DNA from: Streptomyces sp. NBC_01591
GTDB taxonomy: Bacteria; Actinomycetota; Actinomycetes; Streptomycetales; Streptomycetaceae
Direction: 5' to 3'
DNA: 64,000 bases
Assembly: GCF_035918155.1 (NCBI RefSeq)
Contig: NZ_CP109327.1
Coordinates: 558,001-622,000 of the forward strand
The notes under the pieces are model-generated. The model ran no database searches. It had not been told where the DNA came from and was given only the letters and a program-made list of their open reading frames with translations. The translations under genes were made by a program, and so were the position numbers. Positions within the stretch are counted from its first letter, which is position 1; the number at the start of each line of letters is the position of its first letter. This document shows positions 26,670 through 36,403 of this stretch, in pieces.

Positions 26670-27905
26670 ATGGCCGACACCGTCATCGATATCTCCGGCA
26701 TAGGTCTGTTCCTCGGCCTGGACCTGGGCAAGGAGTTCCACCACGCCCGCGGCCTGACCGGGCAGGGCAAGACCGTCCACGACAAGAAGCTGCCCAACAC
26801 CGAGGCCCGCCTGCGGGAGTTGTTCGACAAGCTCAGGGCCAAGTTCGGCACCGTCCTGGTGATCGTGGACCAGGTCGCCAACATCGGCGCGCTGCCACTG
26901 ACCGTGGCCCGCGCGACCGGCTGCCGGGTCGCTTACCTGCCGGGACTCTCGATGCGCCGGGCCGCCGACCTCTACCCGGGCGAAGCCAAGACCGACGCCC
27001 GCGACGCCTTCGTCATCGCCGACACCGCCCGGACCATGCCGCACACCCTGCGCGCGGTGGACCGCGACGACGAGAAGCTGGCCGAGCTGACCATGCTCAC
27101 CGGCTACGACAACGACCTGGCCGGCGAGGTCAACCGCACCTCCAACCGGCTGCGCGGCCTGCTCTCCCAGATCCATCCCACCCTGGAGCGGGTGGTCGGC
27201 CCCCGGCTGGGCTACCCCTACATCCTGGCCCTCCTTGAACGGCACGGCTCCCCGGCCAGGCTGAAGAAACTGGGCCACGCCCGCTGCGAGGCCCTGCTCA
27301 AGGCGCACGGCTCGCGCAAGGCCCACCACCTCACCGCGGAGATCTTCGACGCGCTTGCCGAGCAGACCGTCATCGTGCCCGGCACCGAGGCCAGCGCGCT
27401 GATCGTGCCCGGACTTGCCGCCCAGCTCGCCGCCGCCCACACCCAGCGCCGCCAGGCCGAGCAGGAGATCGCCGCCCTGCTGGAGGCCCTCCCTCTTTTC
27501 CACCTCCTGACCTCCATGCCCGGCATGGGCGTCAGGACCACCGCCGCCGTGATCGTCGCCATCGGCGACGGCACCACCTTCCCCACCGCAGGACACCTCG
27601 CCTCCTACGCCGGACTCGCCCCCGCCACCAAGTCCTCGGGCACCTCCATCCGTGGCGAGCACGCACCCCACCGCGGCAACCGACTCCTCAAACGCGCCCT
27701 CTTCCAGGCCGCGTTCGCCGCGATCGGCTGCAAATCCGACCGCTCCTCCCGCACCTACTACGACCGTCAACGCGCACGCGGCAAGACCCACACCCAAGCG
27801 ATCCTCCGCCTGGCCCGCCAACGTGTGAACGTCATCCACGCAATGATCCGCACCGGGGCCCTCTACGAACCACGAACCCCCGGCGACATCGGCCTCGCGG
27901 CCTGA
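26670..27905 (+). CDS. IS110-family transposase
   Basis: 411 residues, ATG at 26670 after GAAGAGGGG. The RuvC-like N-terminal domain has LFLGLDLGKEFHHARGL, VLVIVDQVANIGALPL and GEAKTDARDAFVIADTAR. The C-terminal domain has LTSMPGMGVRTTAAVIVAIG, FPTAGHLASYAGLAPATKSS and SYAGLAPA...GTSIRGEHAP with the catalytic serine region. The gene is full-length with no lesion. An in-frame extension to 26553 was rejected because it covers the conserved non-coding left end. Confidence 0.9.
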   Translation: MADTVIDISGIGLFLGLDLGKEFHHARGLTGQGKTVHDKKLPNTEARLRELFDKLRAKFGTVLVIVDQVANIGALPLTVARATGCRVAYLPGLSMRRAADLYPGEAKTDARDAFVIADTARTMPHTLRAVDRDDEKLAELTMLTGYDNDLAGEVNRTSNRLRGLLSQIHPTLERVVGPRLGYPYILALLERHGSPARLKKLGHARCEALLKAHGSRKAHHLTAEIFDALAEQTVIVPGTEASALIVPGLAAQLAAAHTQRRQAEQEIAALLEALPLFHLLTSMPGMGVRTTAAVIVAIGDGTTFPTAGHLASYAGLAPATKSSGTSIRGEHAPHRGNRLLKRALFQAAFAAIGCKSDRSSRTYYDRQRARGKTHTQAILRLARQRVNVIHAMIRTGALYEPRTPGDIGLAA

Positions 27906-28007
27906 CAGCACCACCGCCCCTCCCTTCCTGACCCCATCACGCGCGCACCGGCACGGCCACCCCCGCCGTGCCGGCCACCGGGCTGCCCATCAGGCACCCG
28001 ATCCGCC

Positions 28008-28036
28008 GGGAACGTCCCGCTTCGCGGGACGTTCCC
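28008..28036. terminator. Strong hairpin, 13-base stem
   Basis: GGGAACGTCCCGC, loop TTC, GCGGGACGTTCCC, about 100 bases after the IS110-A transposase stop. It is followed by AAAAA on the plus strand, so it would act better as a terminator for minus-strand transcription (T-run after the stem) coming from the decarboxylase operon. It may also protect the IS from read-through. Confidence 0.5.
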
Positions 28037-28175
28037 AAAAACCAGCACCAACTCCCACGAACCGACCCTGACAGGGTTGACGAAACAGATAGGGGCACCC
28101 CCCTGTCTCCGAGACTGGAGTTCCAGTAGATCCTGGTCCCTACCCGTGCAGGAAGCACGGGAGTTGACGGAGGTG

Positions 28176-28361
28176 ATGACCGAACGCGGACGTGCACGCG
28201 TCATCCACTGCGACCTGCCCGGCGATGAATGCGCAGAAGGTGACCTTGCGGAAGACGACGTCGTCGAGCATCACGTGCGCAACAGAAACACCCGCAGAGC
28301 CACCCTCCTGCTCATCGGAGCCCTCACGGACCTTGGCTTCGGCGACCTGGACAACGACTGA
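28176..28361 (+). CDS. Possible small hypothetical protein
   Basis: A 61-codon ORF starting ATG at 28176, just after GGAGGTG (spacing unusually short). It is acidic in the middle (AEGDLAEDDVVEHHV) and ends TDLGFGDLDND. No family was recognised. It lies between IS110-A and the 3' end of the decarboxylase operon on the opposite strand. It may be chance; no other gene was seen between 28136 and 28479. Confidence 0.25.
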   Translation: MTERGRARVIHCDLPGDECAEGDLAEDDVVEHHVRNRNTRRATLLLIGALTDLGFGDLDND

Positions 28362-28479
28362 CACGACCCCGTGATCGTCACCGGCTTCACCGCAATCGCC
28401 CACACCCACAAGCTCGGGCTCACACCCGGCCAGAAGACTGCCCCCGGCCCTCGGACGGGGGCCGGGGGCCGTACGGCGG

Positions 28480-30324
28480 CTACTTGCACTTCTCATCGAT
28501 CTTGTACTGGAGTGCCCGCGGGTAGTCGTGCCGGCTGAGCCGGACCCGGGCCAGGATCGGGGCGCGGTTGATGTCATTGCCCGGATCGGCGATGTCGAGC
28601 AGCAGTGACTCCAGCTGGGTGTGGGTGGTGAGCTCCCGCCCGTGCATCCGGTCCTTCTCCGAGCCGAAGACCTCCGCGAGCTTCTCGTACTGCCACGAGT
28701 GCAGCACGTTGTAGAAGTCGGCCCCGTCGGACGGCTTCTCCTTGTAGTAGCAGGGGCTGACCAGCATTTGCTCGATGCCGTAGAAGCCCTCGTTGTCCAG
28801 GACGAAGACCACCGGCCGCAGGTGGTGGCGCACATGCGTGGACAGCTCCTGGCAGATCTCCTGGAACGAGCCGTCCCCGACGAACACCAGCGGCCGCTTG
28901 AGCGGCTGCTGGCGGCCCAGCGCCACCCCGGTGGCCGCGCCGACCGAGTAGCCGATGGACAGCCAACTGTTCTGCGCCACGAAGCTCGCCCGCTCCGCCA
29001 TCCGCAGATTCATCGAGCCCAGCAGTGCGAACGCTGCGTCCGAGACCACCGTGAACGGCGAGGTGGCCTCCGGGCCGTCGCCCTGCGACTGGCTCAGCAG
29101 AAAGGCGTTCATGTGCTGGAAGAACCCGTCGTACGTGAGCTCCTCGGGGTAGTCCGTGCCGCTCAGGCCGGTCAGGAAGGCGATCGTGCTCGTCGGGACC
29201 TGCCGGTCCTTGGCATGTGCCAGCGCGAAGAGGTCGGTCTCGAACGCCCGCTTGCCGAAAGCGACACCCAGCGCGTCCCGCAGCGCCGGGACGAACCGCG
29301 CCAGCTGGACGTCCGGGAAGTACTGCGCGCCGACGCTGACGCCCTCGCGGGCGGCCACGATCCAGTCGTCGCCGATCGACTTCTCGCCACCGAGATTCTT
29401 CGACGTCGACCAGGTGCCCAGGCCGATCCGGCACCCGGCGGCCATGAATGCCTTGCGCACCTCCGGCAGGCTCGCCTTGCCGTTGTAGACGCCCGTGAAG
29501 CCCGGGGTGTTCTCGGAGACCACGGACTTCGCGCCTACGGTGGTGCAGAACGGGATGCCGGTCAGCTGCACCAGCGAGACCAGTTCCCGCTCCAGCCGAT
29601 TGCGCTCGATCTCCTCGCCCGCCCACAGCACCGGCGTGCCGAGCCGTTCGACCAGCTTCACCGAGGCCTCCACCGCCTTGGCGAGCATTTCCTCGTGCTT
29701 CTTGGTGAACGGTCGTTCCTGGCGACGGAGTTCGCCCTGCGGTGCGGCGCACGGGGCATTCCAGAGGTCGTCCATCACCTCCAGGTAGACCGGCCTGCGC
29801 TCGGTCAGGCCGGCGGTGATCGCGCTGTCGATCTGCGAGGGCGCGAGCCCGGGGTTGGAGATCACCTGCGCGTCCACCGTGACCTGCCGGTAGACCTCCA
29901 GATTGCTCTCCCGGCGCTGGCTCATGTGCGAGGTGAGCAGACCAACCGCCTGGTAGTTGAGCCACTGCTCGTACGACGGCGCCGCGTTGATCGCGATCAC
30001 CGGCACGTATTCGACGTACGCGCCGCCGATCGGGTTGAGCAGGCTGAAAGCGCCCACACCATAGGTGACCGCGACGGCAGCGACGCCCTGCTCGCCCTTG
30101 GCGAGGTCGGCGTCGGCGGCTCGCACCCGGGCGTAGGCGTCGGCGGCGTAGCCGCCACCGATCTCGGTCGGGGTGCCGACCCAGCGCACCCCGGTGGTGG
30201 CGTGCATGATCGTCAGGAAGGGGCCGAGGTGGTCGCCCGGCACCCCGAACAGGTACCGGATGCCCAACTGCTCCAGTCTGGTGGCCAGGTAACGGCCCAC
30301 CGTCCATTCGTCGTTGCTGTTCAT
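28480..30324 (-). CDS. Thiamine-diphosphate-dependent 2-oxo-acid decarboxylase
   Basis: 614 residues of the pyruvate/indolepyruvate decarboxylase superfamily. The N-terminal Pyr domain has [17 protein letters not shown] and the activating Glu in [18 protein letters not shown]. The C-terminal PP domain has the ThDP/Mg motif [11 protein letters not shown] ... [14 protein letters not shown]. The double-His catalytic pair of classical pyruvate decarboxylases is not seen; a single His appears in LLTSHMSQ, so substrate and mechanism may differ. Start 30324 has GGAGG upstream and its ATGA overlaps the stop of the oxidase gene, so the two are translationally coupled. Given that partner, the natural substrate is probably the oxidase product (2-oxoglutarate or another 2-oxo acid). 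That is inference. Confidence 0.82.
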   Translation of the reverse strand: MNSNDEWTVGRYLATRLEQLGIRYLFGVPGDHLGPFLTIMHATTGVRWVGTPTEIGGGYAADAYARVRAADADLAKGEQGVAAVAVTYGVGAFSLLNPIGGAYVEYVPVIAINAAPSYEQWLNYQAVGLLTSHMSQRRESNLEVYRQVTVDAQVISNPGLAPSQIDSAITAGLTERRPVYLEVMDDLWNAPCAAPQGELRRQERPFTKKHEEMLAKAVEASVKLVERLGTPVLWAGEEIERNRLERELVSLVQLTGIPFCTTVGAKSVVSENTPGFTGVYNGKASLPEVRKAFMAAGCRIGLGTWSTSKNLGGEKSIGDDWIVAAREGVSVGAQYFPDVQLARFVPALRDALGVAFGKRAFETDLFALAHAKDRQVPTSTIAFLTGLSGTDYPEELTYDGFFQHMNAFLLSQSQGDGPEATSPFTVVSDAAFALLGSMNLRMAERASFVAQNSWLSIGYSVGAATGVALGRQQPLKRPLVFVGDGSFQEICQELSTHVRHHLRPVVFVLDNEGFYGIEQMLVSPCYYKEKPSDGADFYNVLHSWQYEKLAEVFGSEKDRMHGRELTTHTQLESLLLDIADPGNDINRAPILARVRLSRHDYPRALQYKIDEKCK

Positions 30325-32441
30325 CTGCTCAGTACCTCCGCTCTGCGTGCGCGGCCGGTCCGCGCCTCGGGCCGGATCTCCGGTTTGGCGCGGGGCGGTG
30401 GCGCGGGTGCCTCGTGCACGGCGATCGCCGCGCGGACAGCGGTCTCCACAGCGCCCTCGATCCAGGCGTGCTTGAGCGAGACGTGCTCGCCGGCGAAGTG
30501 CACCGGGCCCTCCGGCTTGACCACGTCGAGGTGGAAGCTGGTCATCTGGTGCGGGGTGTACACCGCCGCCTCGCCGAAAGCGTACGGGTCGCGCAGCCAG
30601 CTCTGGGTCTGGCCGTAGCCGGTGTAGAACACCTCGATCCGCCGGCCGTGCACCGACTGGAGGTTGCGCAGCGCGTACACGTACCGCTCGGCGTCGGCCA
30701 TCGAGTCCCAGCGCACCGCGTCGTCCGACCAGCTGTAGCTGGCCAGCACCACGCCGCCGCCGTCGCTGTCGGGCACCGGGTGCGAGGGGTAGTACATGAA
30801 GCGGTTCGGGTTGTCGGTGGTCGAACCGCCGCCGAAGCAGTTGGTGGCGGGGCGCACGCTCGCCCGGCGCAGCGGGGTGTGCCGGAAGACCTCGAACTGC
30901 TCCTGGCTGATCCGGCTGGAGTCCACGCTCCGGTGGGCGCCGAGCAGCACCCTCGGTGGATTGAGCGGCGGCCGGTGCCCGTTGTGCGCGGCCGAAGCAA
31001 CCGTCGCGGCCGCCTCGGCGTCCTCCTCGCCGACCCGCTGGTAGTACTCGTACAGGCCGGGTTCGATGGAGTCGAGCTCGTCCTTCCAGTCCGCCTCGGT
31101 GAACTCCCACCACCGGCGGGAGAACTCCAGCAGCACCTTGGTGGCCTGGTCGTAGTGCGTCTCGATGATCGCCCGGCGCTTCTTGTACGAGTACGGGGGC
31201 GAGACCTGGACGAACCGCAGCGCGGAGAACGGGACGGTGACGATCGCGAAGTCACCCTTCCAGACCGTCGGTTCGGCCTCTGGGTCGTCCTCGGGCACGG
31301 TGTGAACGGCGACCTGCGGTCCGTTCGGTCCGACGTCCTCGCCGGCCTCGCCGTCGCGGCGCGGGTCCCAGTACTCCATCCGGATCATCCGCTCGCCCAT
31401 TTCGAGCTCCTCCTGGAGCTCCATGGCGAGGGCGTAGGGCAGCTGCCAGCTGCCGCCCTCGATCTCCCAGTAGGTGGCGTCCGGGTTGATGTCGCTGCGG
31501 CCCAGGAAGGTGTGGAAAAAGGACAGGTGCAGTCGCGAGGTCATGTTCTCGATCGTGCCGATCGCCTCGATGGCCTCATCGCTGAAGCCCGCGTACTCGC
31601 GCAGGAAACGGCCCATCGAGTAGCCGTCGAAGTCGCGGATCACCCGGGCCCAGCCGTCCAGCCAGTCGGCGAACGGCTTGCGCACCCGCTTGCCGTTCTC
31701 GATGTACGAGTAGTAGTCGCGGACCGGCTCCAGCGCCTGGTTGACCATCTCGGCGGCGGTGATCCGCACCTCGTCGCCGGTGAGGTGAAAGTCCTCGTTG
31801 ACGCTGCTGGGGTCGGCGGCGTACTCGCTGCGGCGGGCCTGGATCCGGTTGGTGCGGATCCAGCTGTTGAAGCGCTTGACCGGCTCGCGGAAGTCCGGGC
31901 TGTCCTCGCCGTACTTCCAGACCTTGCCGTCCTCGAAGGACTCGTAGACCACCGGCGGGACGGGCGTGTTCTGGTTGCCGGTGTCGGGATCGACGTCGAC
32001 GTTGTAGAACAGCTGCCGTTTCAGGCCTAGGCTGTCGACCAGGGCCAGGGTGAGAGGGTGGAAGCTGGGCAGGCGCATCGCCCCGGCCTCCCCGTACTGC
32101 TCCGGGTCGCAGAACGGGCCGTCCTGCTCGTCGTCGGTCGAGCGGAAGGTCTTGATCCGCCCGCCGACCCGGTTGGCATTGGCCTCCAGGATGGTGACGT
32201 TGTGCCCGGCGTCCTTGAGCAGCTTCCCGACAACCAGACCGGCGATCCCGGCGCCGACGATCAGCACGTCCTTGGGCTCGTCGGTCTCCGGGATGCCCTC
32301 CTTGATCAGGACGTCGAGGTAGCGCAGCTTCAGGTCCTTGTCGTCCGGACCGACCAGCAGCAGCTCGCGGGCCAGCTGCTGGCAGGTCCGCCGGCGGGCG
32401 CGGTCGTTGACCGTGCCCTCGATGGTGGGGTTCTCGTTCAT
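30321..32441 (-). CDS. L-glutamate oxidase-like FAD L-amino-acid oxidase
   Basis: 706 residues, very close along its whole length to the known L-glutamate oxidase of Streptomyces (about 700 residues). The FAD Rossmann motif [17 protein letters not shown] has GAGIAG at 63-68. Other blocks are [56 protein letters not shown] (its Arg corresponds to the substrate-carboxylate Arg in the characterised enzyme), [20 protein letters not shown] and the C-terminal FAD box [20 protein letters not shown]. It would convert an L-amino acid, O2 and water to 2-oxo acid, NH3 and H2O2. It starts 16 bases after the peroxidase stop with GGAGAAG upstream. It is intact. Substrate preference needs the active-site alignment. 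Confidence 0.88.
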   Translation of the reverse strand: MNENPTIEGTVNDRARRRTCQQLARELLLVGPDDKDLKLRYLDVLIKEGIPETDEPKDVLIVGAGIAGLVVGKLLKDAGHNVTILEANANRVGGRIKTFRSTDDEQDGPFCDPEQYGEAGAMRLPSFHPLTLALVDSLGLKRQLFYNVDVDPDTGNQNTPVPPVVYESFEDGKVWKYGEDSPDFREPVKRFNSWIRTNRIQARRSEYAADPSSVNEDFHLTGDEVRITAAEMVNQALEPVRDYYSYIENGKRVRKPFADWLDGWARVIRDFDGYSMGRFLREYAGFSDEAIEAIGTIENMTSRLHLSFFHTFLGRSDINPDATYWEIEGGSWQLPYALAMELQEELEMGERMIRMEYWDPRRDGEAGEDVGPNGPQVAVHTVPEDDPEAEPTVWKGDFAIVTVPFSALRFVQVSPPYSYKKRRAIIETHYDQATKVLLEFSRRWWEFTEADWKDELDSIEPGLYEYYQRVGEEDAEAAATVASAAHNGHRPPLNPPRVLLGAHRSVDSSRISQEQFEVFRHTPLRRASVRPATNCFGGGSTTDNPNRFMYYPSHPVPDSDGGGVVLASYSWSDDAVRWDSMADAERYVYALRNLQSVHGRRIEVFYTGYGQTQSWLRDPYAFGEAAVYTPHQMTSFHLDVVKPEGPVHFAGEHVSLKHAWIEGAVETAVRAAIAVHEAPAPPPRAKPEIRPEARTGRARRAEVLSR

Positions 32442-32457
32442 GGCTTCTCCTCGCCGC

Positions 32458-33948
32458 TCAGGAGCCGGCCGGCTTGTTGGGGAGGTCCTCGCCCTCGGCG
32501 AGCAGCCGCAGCGTGCTGATCGAGGGGGTGAAGGCGTAGAGCGCGCCCGTGGTGCGGACGAAGCGCTTCATGTCGATCGTGCCGAGGGTGCCGTCCGCGA
32601 GTTCGACCGAGGCCTTGCCTGCGAGGCCGGTGACCTTGTCGAAGCCGTTGGCGACCACCTGGTCGGACCGGCTTTCCCCGGGGGTGAACGTGTCGTCGTT
32701 GGACCAGTGCCGCTGGACCAGTTCGAACTGCTCTTCCAGCGAGGTGCCGTAGCAGACGAACATCAGCCCGCGGTCCTTGCCGTCGTCCGGGCCGCCTTTG
32801 AACTCAGGGCCGTACGGAATGCCGCGGCGCATCAGGCGGTGGCTCATCGGCTTTTTGTCGACGATTCCGGCGAAGACGCGCGGATGGGTGCGGCGGATAT
32901 GCGCGGCCCAGGGGGTGTGCCGGCCGATGGGGTCGTTCGCGTAGTCGAAGTCGTTCCGGTCCGAGCCGAGGCCGGTCACGGCGCTGCACGGCGGGGCGAG
33001 CGGTGTGCCGTCCTTGGCCCGGCCGACCAGACAAGCACCGAGCCGGTTGGCGTCCATGTTCCCGGTGAAGTTCTTGACGCCGTCCACCACGGCCTTGTTC
33101 CAGCCGGCGACATCCTGGCGAAGGCGGCGCACCACCTGGAGGGAGCCGTTCTTCATCCACGCCGGCGCCTTCCGGTCGCCCTGTTCGCTCTTGTAACCGA
33201 AGACGAACTCGCCGGGTTCGATCAGCTCGGTCCCGGCGTGGTTGTCGCGGAAGCCCTTGCGGCCGGCATCCTCGCGGTGGAAGTCCTTGACGCCGGGCTG
33301 GGAGATGCCGTCCTTGTAGCCGAAGTGCTCGTGACCCTTCAGATCGCCCTTCAGGGTGCGGCCCTCGTCCACATGGACGCGCGTGATCTGGTGGGTCTGC
33401 TCGACCGTGTCGAGGTTCTTCAGCTTCTCCTTCAGCAGCGCCTCGGTGTCCGCGGCGACGATGAGGACCGCGTGCACGACCTTGTCGCCGCTGCTGGCCC
33501 CGAACAACCAGGTCCTCGGGTCGCTCTCGCCGGTGTCCCCGAGATCCTTGGCCCGTGCGGCCGCGCCCGCGCAGAACGACGTGAAGGCGCTGAGGTCCTT
33601 CTTGATCTGATCGGGCTTGTTGGCGATCATCATGAGGCCCTCGAAGGTGAGGGAGACCCCGCAGCGGACGGTGGTGATCGACGGGTCGCGGCCGAAGGCC
33701 CGGCGGGCCAGCGAGTACTGCTCGTTGAAGTCCTCCGTCTCGTTGGTTGTGGCGACGGTGTTGAGGATCGCGGAGAGCCAGCCGCGGCCCTTGGCGGCGT
33801 CCGGGAAGCGCAGGTAGCGGAAGTCCATGAAGTCCTTGTTGAACGCGGCCAGGATGTTGCCCTGGATATCGGTGGACCCGCGCAGCTCCGGCTGGGGCAG
33901 CTGCTCGATGGACGGAACGGCGGTGGGACGGGTGGGGGTCGTGGTCAC
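32458..33948 (-). CDS. DyP-type heme peroxidase
   Basis: 496 residues from a GTG at 33948 with AGGAG 7 bases upstream; an in-frame ATG at 34005 would run through the promoter-like region. The diagnostic GxxDG motif is GYKDG at 210-214 (catalytic Asp213), within GYKDGISQP. The axial heme His is probably H350 in [10 protein letters not shown], and the distal Arg lies in [12 protein letters not shown] (about R371). No signal peptide or twin-arginine motif is visible, so it should be cytoplasmic. It is first in a minus-strand operon with an H2O2-producing oxidase, which would supply its oxidant. It is longer than encapsulin-cargo DyPs, matching the larger C/D-type group. Confidence 0.88.
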   Translation of the reverse strand: MTTTPTRPTAVPSIEQLPQPELRGSTDIQGNILAAFNKDFMDFRYLRFPDAAKGRGWLSAILNTVATTNETEDFNEQYSLARRAFGRDPSITTVRCGVSLTFEGLMMIANKPDQIKKDLSAFTSFCAGAAARAKDLGDTGESDPRTWLFGASSGDKVVHAVLIVAADTEALLKEKLKNLDTVEQTHQITRVHVDEGRTLKGDLKGHEHFGYKDGISQPGVKDFHREDAGRKGFRDNHAGTELIEPGEFVFGYKSEQGDRKAPAWMKNGSLQVVRRLRQDVAGWNKAVVDGVKNFTGNMDANRLGACLVGRAKDGTPLAPPCSAVTGLGSDRNDFDYANDPIGRHTPWAAHIRRTHPRVFAGIVDKKPMSHRLMRRGIPYGPEFKGGPDDGKDRGLMFVCYGTSLEEQFELVQRHWSNDDTFTPGESRSDQVVANGFDKVTGLAGKASVELADGTLGTIDMKRFVRTTGALYAFTPSISTLRLLAEGEDLPNKPAGS

Positions 33949-34090
33949 GGTGGGGCTCCTCGCGTGGGGTGGAGGGCGGCGACGGATTCGTAAGGGGTGA
34001 CACAATCACCATAAATCACAAAGAGTGATTATTTAGCTACTCACAGTAGGTAAACCGTTGCCGTGAGCCCTGTCAAACGGAGGCCGGCCC
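33949..34090 (-). promoter_or_regulatory. Promoter/operator region of the DyP operon
   Basis: AT-rich for this genome between 33995 and 34065. It contains AATCAC at 34004-34009 and again at 34014-34019, and the inverted GTGATT at 34025-34030. This combination of direct and inverted repeats 55-80 bases upstream of the GTG start is a plausible regulator site. A minus-strand TAGCTAAATAATC stretch could hold the -10 box. No known regulator box was recognised. Confidence 0.45.
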
Positions 34091-34422
34091 CTCGACGGGT
34101 CACATGGCGTCGCCGGACGGAGCGTCCCCGCGCAGGCGCGGACGGGCGAGCGCGAAGGAGAGACCGCCGACCCGCGAGGACCACCAGCGCAGTGAGTGGC
34201 ACCAGGTAGTCGTCGCACCAGGCGGCGTCCGGGGTATGCCCCAGCAGATGTTGACTATGGCCGCCAGGCCGTACGCCAAGGCGCCGAGGTTCACCGGCAG
34301 CCCCCAGCGGCCGAGCCGGTACGCGCCGGAGGGGGCGGGCCGCGCAGCCGGGCCCGCAGGGCGGCCGGCACCACCATCCGGAAAGCCGGGCAGATGGGCC
34401 TTGACCCAAGGCCGGGTGGTTA
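34091..34422 (-). pseudogene. Amino-acid permease (APC-type), C-terminal relic
   Basis: Minus-strand blocks FRMVVPAALRARLRG, GAYRLGRWGLPVNLGALAYG followed by LAAIVNICW, TPDAAWCDDYLVPLTALVVL and a tail RGDAPSGDAM resemble the last two membrane segments of APC-family amino-acid permeases. They occupy at least two frames. ISAzo13-B cuts off the rest at 34423. It lies upstream of and parallel to the DyP-oxidase-decarboxylase operon and was probably part of the same locus. Confidence 0.55.
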
Positions 34423-36182
34423 GGGCTCGTAAAGAATCAACACGTTGCTTCACGGTCTCCCTGTCGTTGGTGTGGTATGCGCATACCGAGTGAGGTTCGT
34501 GACCAACTTGCCCTGAGATTCGGAGTGTTGTTCCCTCATCTGAATGAGCGGCAGCAGCGGCTGGCGCTGGCCGCCGAGGCCCGGCTGCTGGGGCACGGTG
34601 GGGTCCGGGCCGTCGCGCGTGCCGCAGGGGTGAGCGAGACGACGGTGCGGAAGGGTGTCTTCGAGTTGGAGGGCGGTGAGGACCCACTGCCCGATGGCCG
34701 GGTCCGCCGGGACGGCGGCGGTCGCAAGAGCGCCGAGAAGCTTGACCGGCTGCTCGTTCCGGCGTTGCTGGCGCTGGTCGAGCCGGATGAGCGGGGGGAT
34801 CCGATGTCGCCGCTGCGGTGGACGACCAAGTCGCTGCGGTCTCTGGCCGGGGAGCTGACGCGGCAGGGCCATACCGCGTCGGCGCCGACCGTGGGCAGGC
34901 TGCTGCGGGAGAACGGTTTCAGTCTGCAGGCCAATGCCAAGACCCTTGAGGGCGCTCAGCACCCCGACCGGGACGCGCAGTTCCGGTACATCAACGACCA
35001 GGTCAAGGACCATCAGGCGGAGGGCGAGCCGGTGGTCAGTGTGGACACGAAAAAGAAGGAAGTCGTCGGGGATTTCAAGAATGCGGGACGTCAATGGCGG
35101 CCGGCCGGTGAACCCGTGCGGGTTGACGTCCATGACTTCCCCAGCGATGCACTGGGCAAGGCCCTGCCTTATGGCATCTACGATCTGGCGGCGGACACCG
35201 GCTGGGTGAATGTCGGTACGGATCACGACACCGCAGCCTTCGCGGTCGAATCGATCCGCCGTTGGTGGAACGGGCAAGGACGCCTCGACTACCCGCAGGC
35301 CAGACGTCTGTTGATCACTGCCGATGCCGGCGGCTCCAACGGCTACCGCACCCGGGCCTTCAAGACCGAGTTGGCCGCGTTCGCCGCCCGGACCGGCCTG
35401 GCCGTCACGGTCTGCCACATGCCGCCGGGCACATCGAAGTGGAACAAGGTGGAGCATCGGCTGTTCTCCGCGATCACCATGAACTGGCGCGGCAGAGCGC
35501 TGAACAGCCACGAGGTCGTCGTGCAGTCCATCGCCGCGACCACCACCCGCACCGGTCTCACCGTCCACGCCGAACTCGACACCGGCACCTATCCCACCGG
35601 TGTGAAGGTCAGCGACACCGAGCTGAACGCGGCGCCGGTCACCGGACATGCCTTCCACGGCGAATGGAACTACACCGTGCACCCCCACCCCGCCAGCCCG
35701 GCAGACCCCACCAGGCCGACGCCCGGGCCGGCGGCGGTCTTCGACCGCGGTGCCCTGTCACATCCCGCGCTGACCGGCATGACCTGCACCGCACTGGCCG
35801 AGCTGACCGAGACCCTGACCCCTGGCTGGCAGGCGCTGCAGAAACAGGACCCGGCCACCCGACGCGACGGCGGCACCCGGCGCCGGGCCCCGGGCGGCGG
35901 CCGCAAAGCCAAACTCGACCTGGCCGACCGGGTCCTGGCCACCGTGCTGCAACAAAACCTCGCTCTGCCGCCTACCGTGCTGGCCCACCTCTTCGCCGTC
36001 AGCAAGGACACCATCCGCCACACCACCAGCGAGATCCGACGACTGATGGACCAGCACGCGCACACACCCCAGCCCCCAGCAGCACACCTCAGCACCCTGG
36101 CAGGACTCCTCGTCCACGCCACCGCACACGGCGCGACCCTCACGACAGAGACCAAACCAACGTGTTGATTCTTTACGAGCCC
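34423..36182 (+). mobile_element. ISAzo13-B, complete insertion sequence
   Basis: 1760 bases with perfect 22-base terminal repeats (GGGCTCGTAAAGAATCAACA...), flanked on both sides by TA (34421-34422 and 36183-36184). It has one intact transposase gene. It removed the upstream part of the permease relic from the DyP locus. Confidence 0.9.
34477..36168 (+). CDS. ISAzo13-family transposase
   Basis: 563 residues. The HTH region is GGVRAVARAAGVSETTVRKG. The catalytic core is PVVSVDTKKKEVVGDF, LLITADAGGSNGYRT and MPPGTSKWNKVEHRLFSAIT (the Glu region and family hallmark). The C-terminal part is YPTGVKVSDTELNAAPVTGH ... NLALPPTVLAHLFAVSKDTI. It is full-length and intact, so ISAzo13-B may be mobile and may act on the ends of ISAzo13-A, although those repeats differ considerably. 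Confidence 0.92.
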   Translation: MRIPSEVRDQLALRFGVLFPHLNERQQRLALAAEARLLGHGGVRAVARAAGVSETTVRKGVFELEGGEDPLPDGRVRRDGGGRKSAEKLDRLLVPALLALVEPDERGDPMSPLRWTTKSLRSLAGELTRQGHTASAPTVGRLLRENGFSLQANAKTLEGAQHPDRDAQFRYINDQVKDHQAEGEPVVSVDTKKKEVVGDFKNAGRQWRPAGEPVRVDVHDFPSDALGKALPYGIYDLAADTGWVNVGTDHDTAAFAVESIRRWWNGQGRLDYPQARRLLITADAGGSNGYRTRAFKTELAAFAARTGLAVTVCHMPPGTSKWNKVEHRLFSAITMNWRGRALNSHEVVVQSIAATTTRTGLTVHAELDTGTYPTGVKVSDTELNAAPVTGHAFHGEWNYTVHPHPASPADPTRPTPGPAAVFDRGALSHPALTGMTCTALAELTETLTPGWQALQKQDPATRRDGGTRRRAPGGGRKAKLDLADRVLATVLQQNLALPPTVLAHLFAVSKDTIRHTTSEIRRLMDQHAHTPQPPAAHLSTLAGLLVHATAHGATLTTETKPTC

Positions 36183-36185
36183 TAA

Positions 36186-36356
36186 CTCCAACCACCGCAG
36201 CCACACCGCGCAGACCCGAGCCCTCCATGCCTACCTCCGCTGGCGCAACGCGAACGCCCGCCACCCCGACGTGCTGGCCGCCCAACGCCGCGAACGCGCC
36301 CGTATCCGCAGCGAGAAGGGCATCCGCTGGGGCGGCCGAAGTCAGGCAGCCGCTGC
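36186..36356 (+). pseudogene. Transposase C-terminal relic (family uncertain)
   Basis: A basic stretch TAQTRALHAYLRWRNANARH, then PDVLAAQRRERARIRSEKGI and RWGG, ending in a stop at 36356. It resembles the C-terminal tail of actinomycete transposases; I cannot name the family with confidence. It begins right at the ISAzo13-B end and so has no upstream part. Confidence 0.4.
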
Positions 36357-36403
36357 CTAAAACTGCCCGCACTCCCCGGCGGCCACGCACTACGGTGGGA
36401 TAC

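Larger units (their letters stand above)
26394..28135 (+). mobile_element. IS110-A (approximate boundaries)
   Basis: An IS110 element of a different subgroup from IS110-1. The ends were set by comparison with the interrupted sister IS110-B. The left ends share CCGTTA... and the following 270 bases of non-coding sequence. The right ends share GTTGACGAA...GGCACCCCCC and then CATCCTGG or ATCCTGG. A six-base pairing, CGTTAC (26397-26402) with GTAACG (26590-26595), supports a bridge-RNA donor guide in the left end. Confidence 0.6.

Noticed and set aside
26571..27914. 447-codon minus-strand ORF in IS110-A
   Set aside because: Glycine/valine-rich antisense shadow of the transposase.
30796..31044. 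Short plus-strand ORFs inside the oxidase gene
   Set aside because: No ribosome-binding site or motif; shadows of the minus-strand gene.
28621..33993. Very long plus-strand ORFs (665, 538 and 551 codons) across the oxidase operon
   Set aside because: They are antisense shadows caused by high GC at third positions of the minus-strand decarboxylase, oxidase and peroxidase genes, which have clear motifs.
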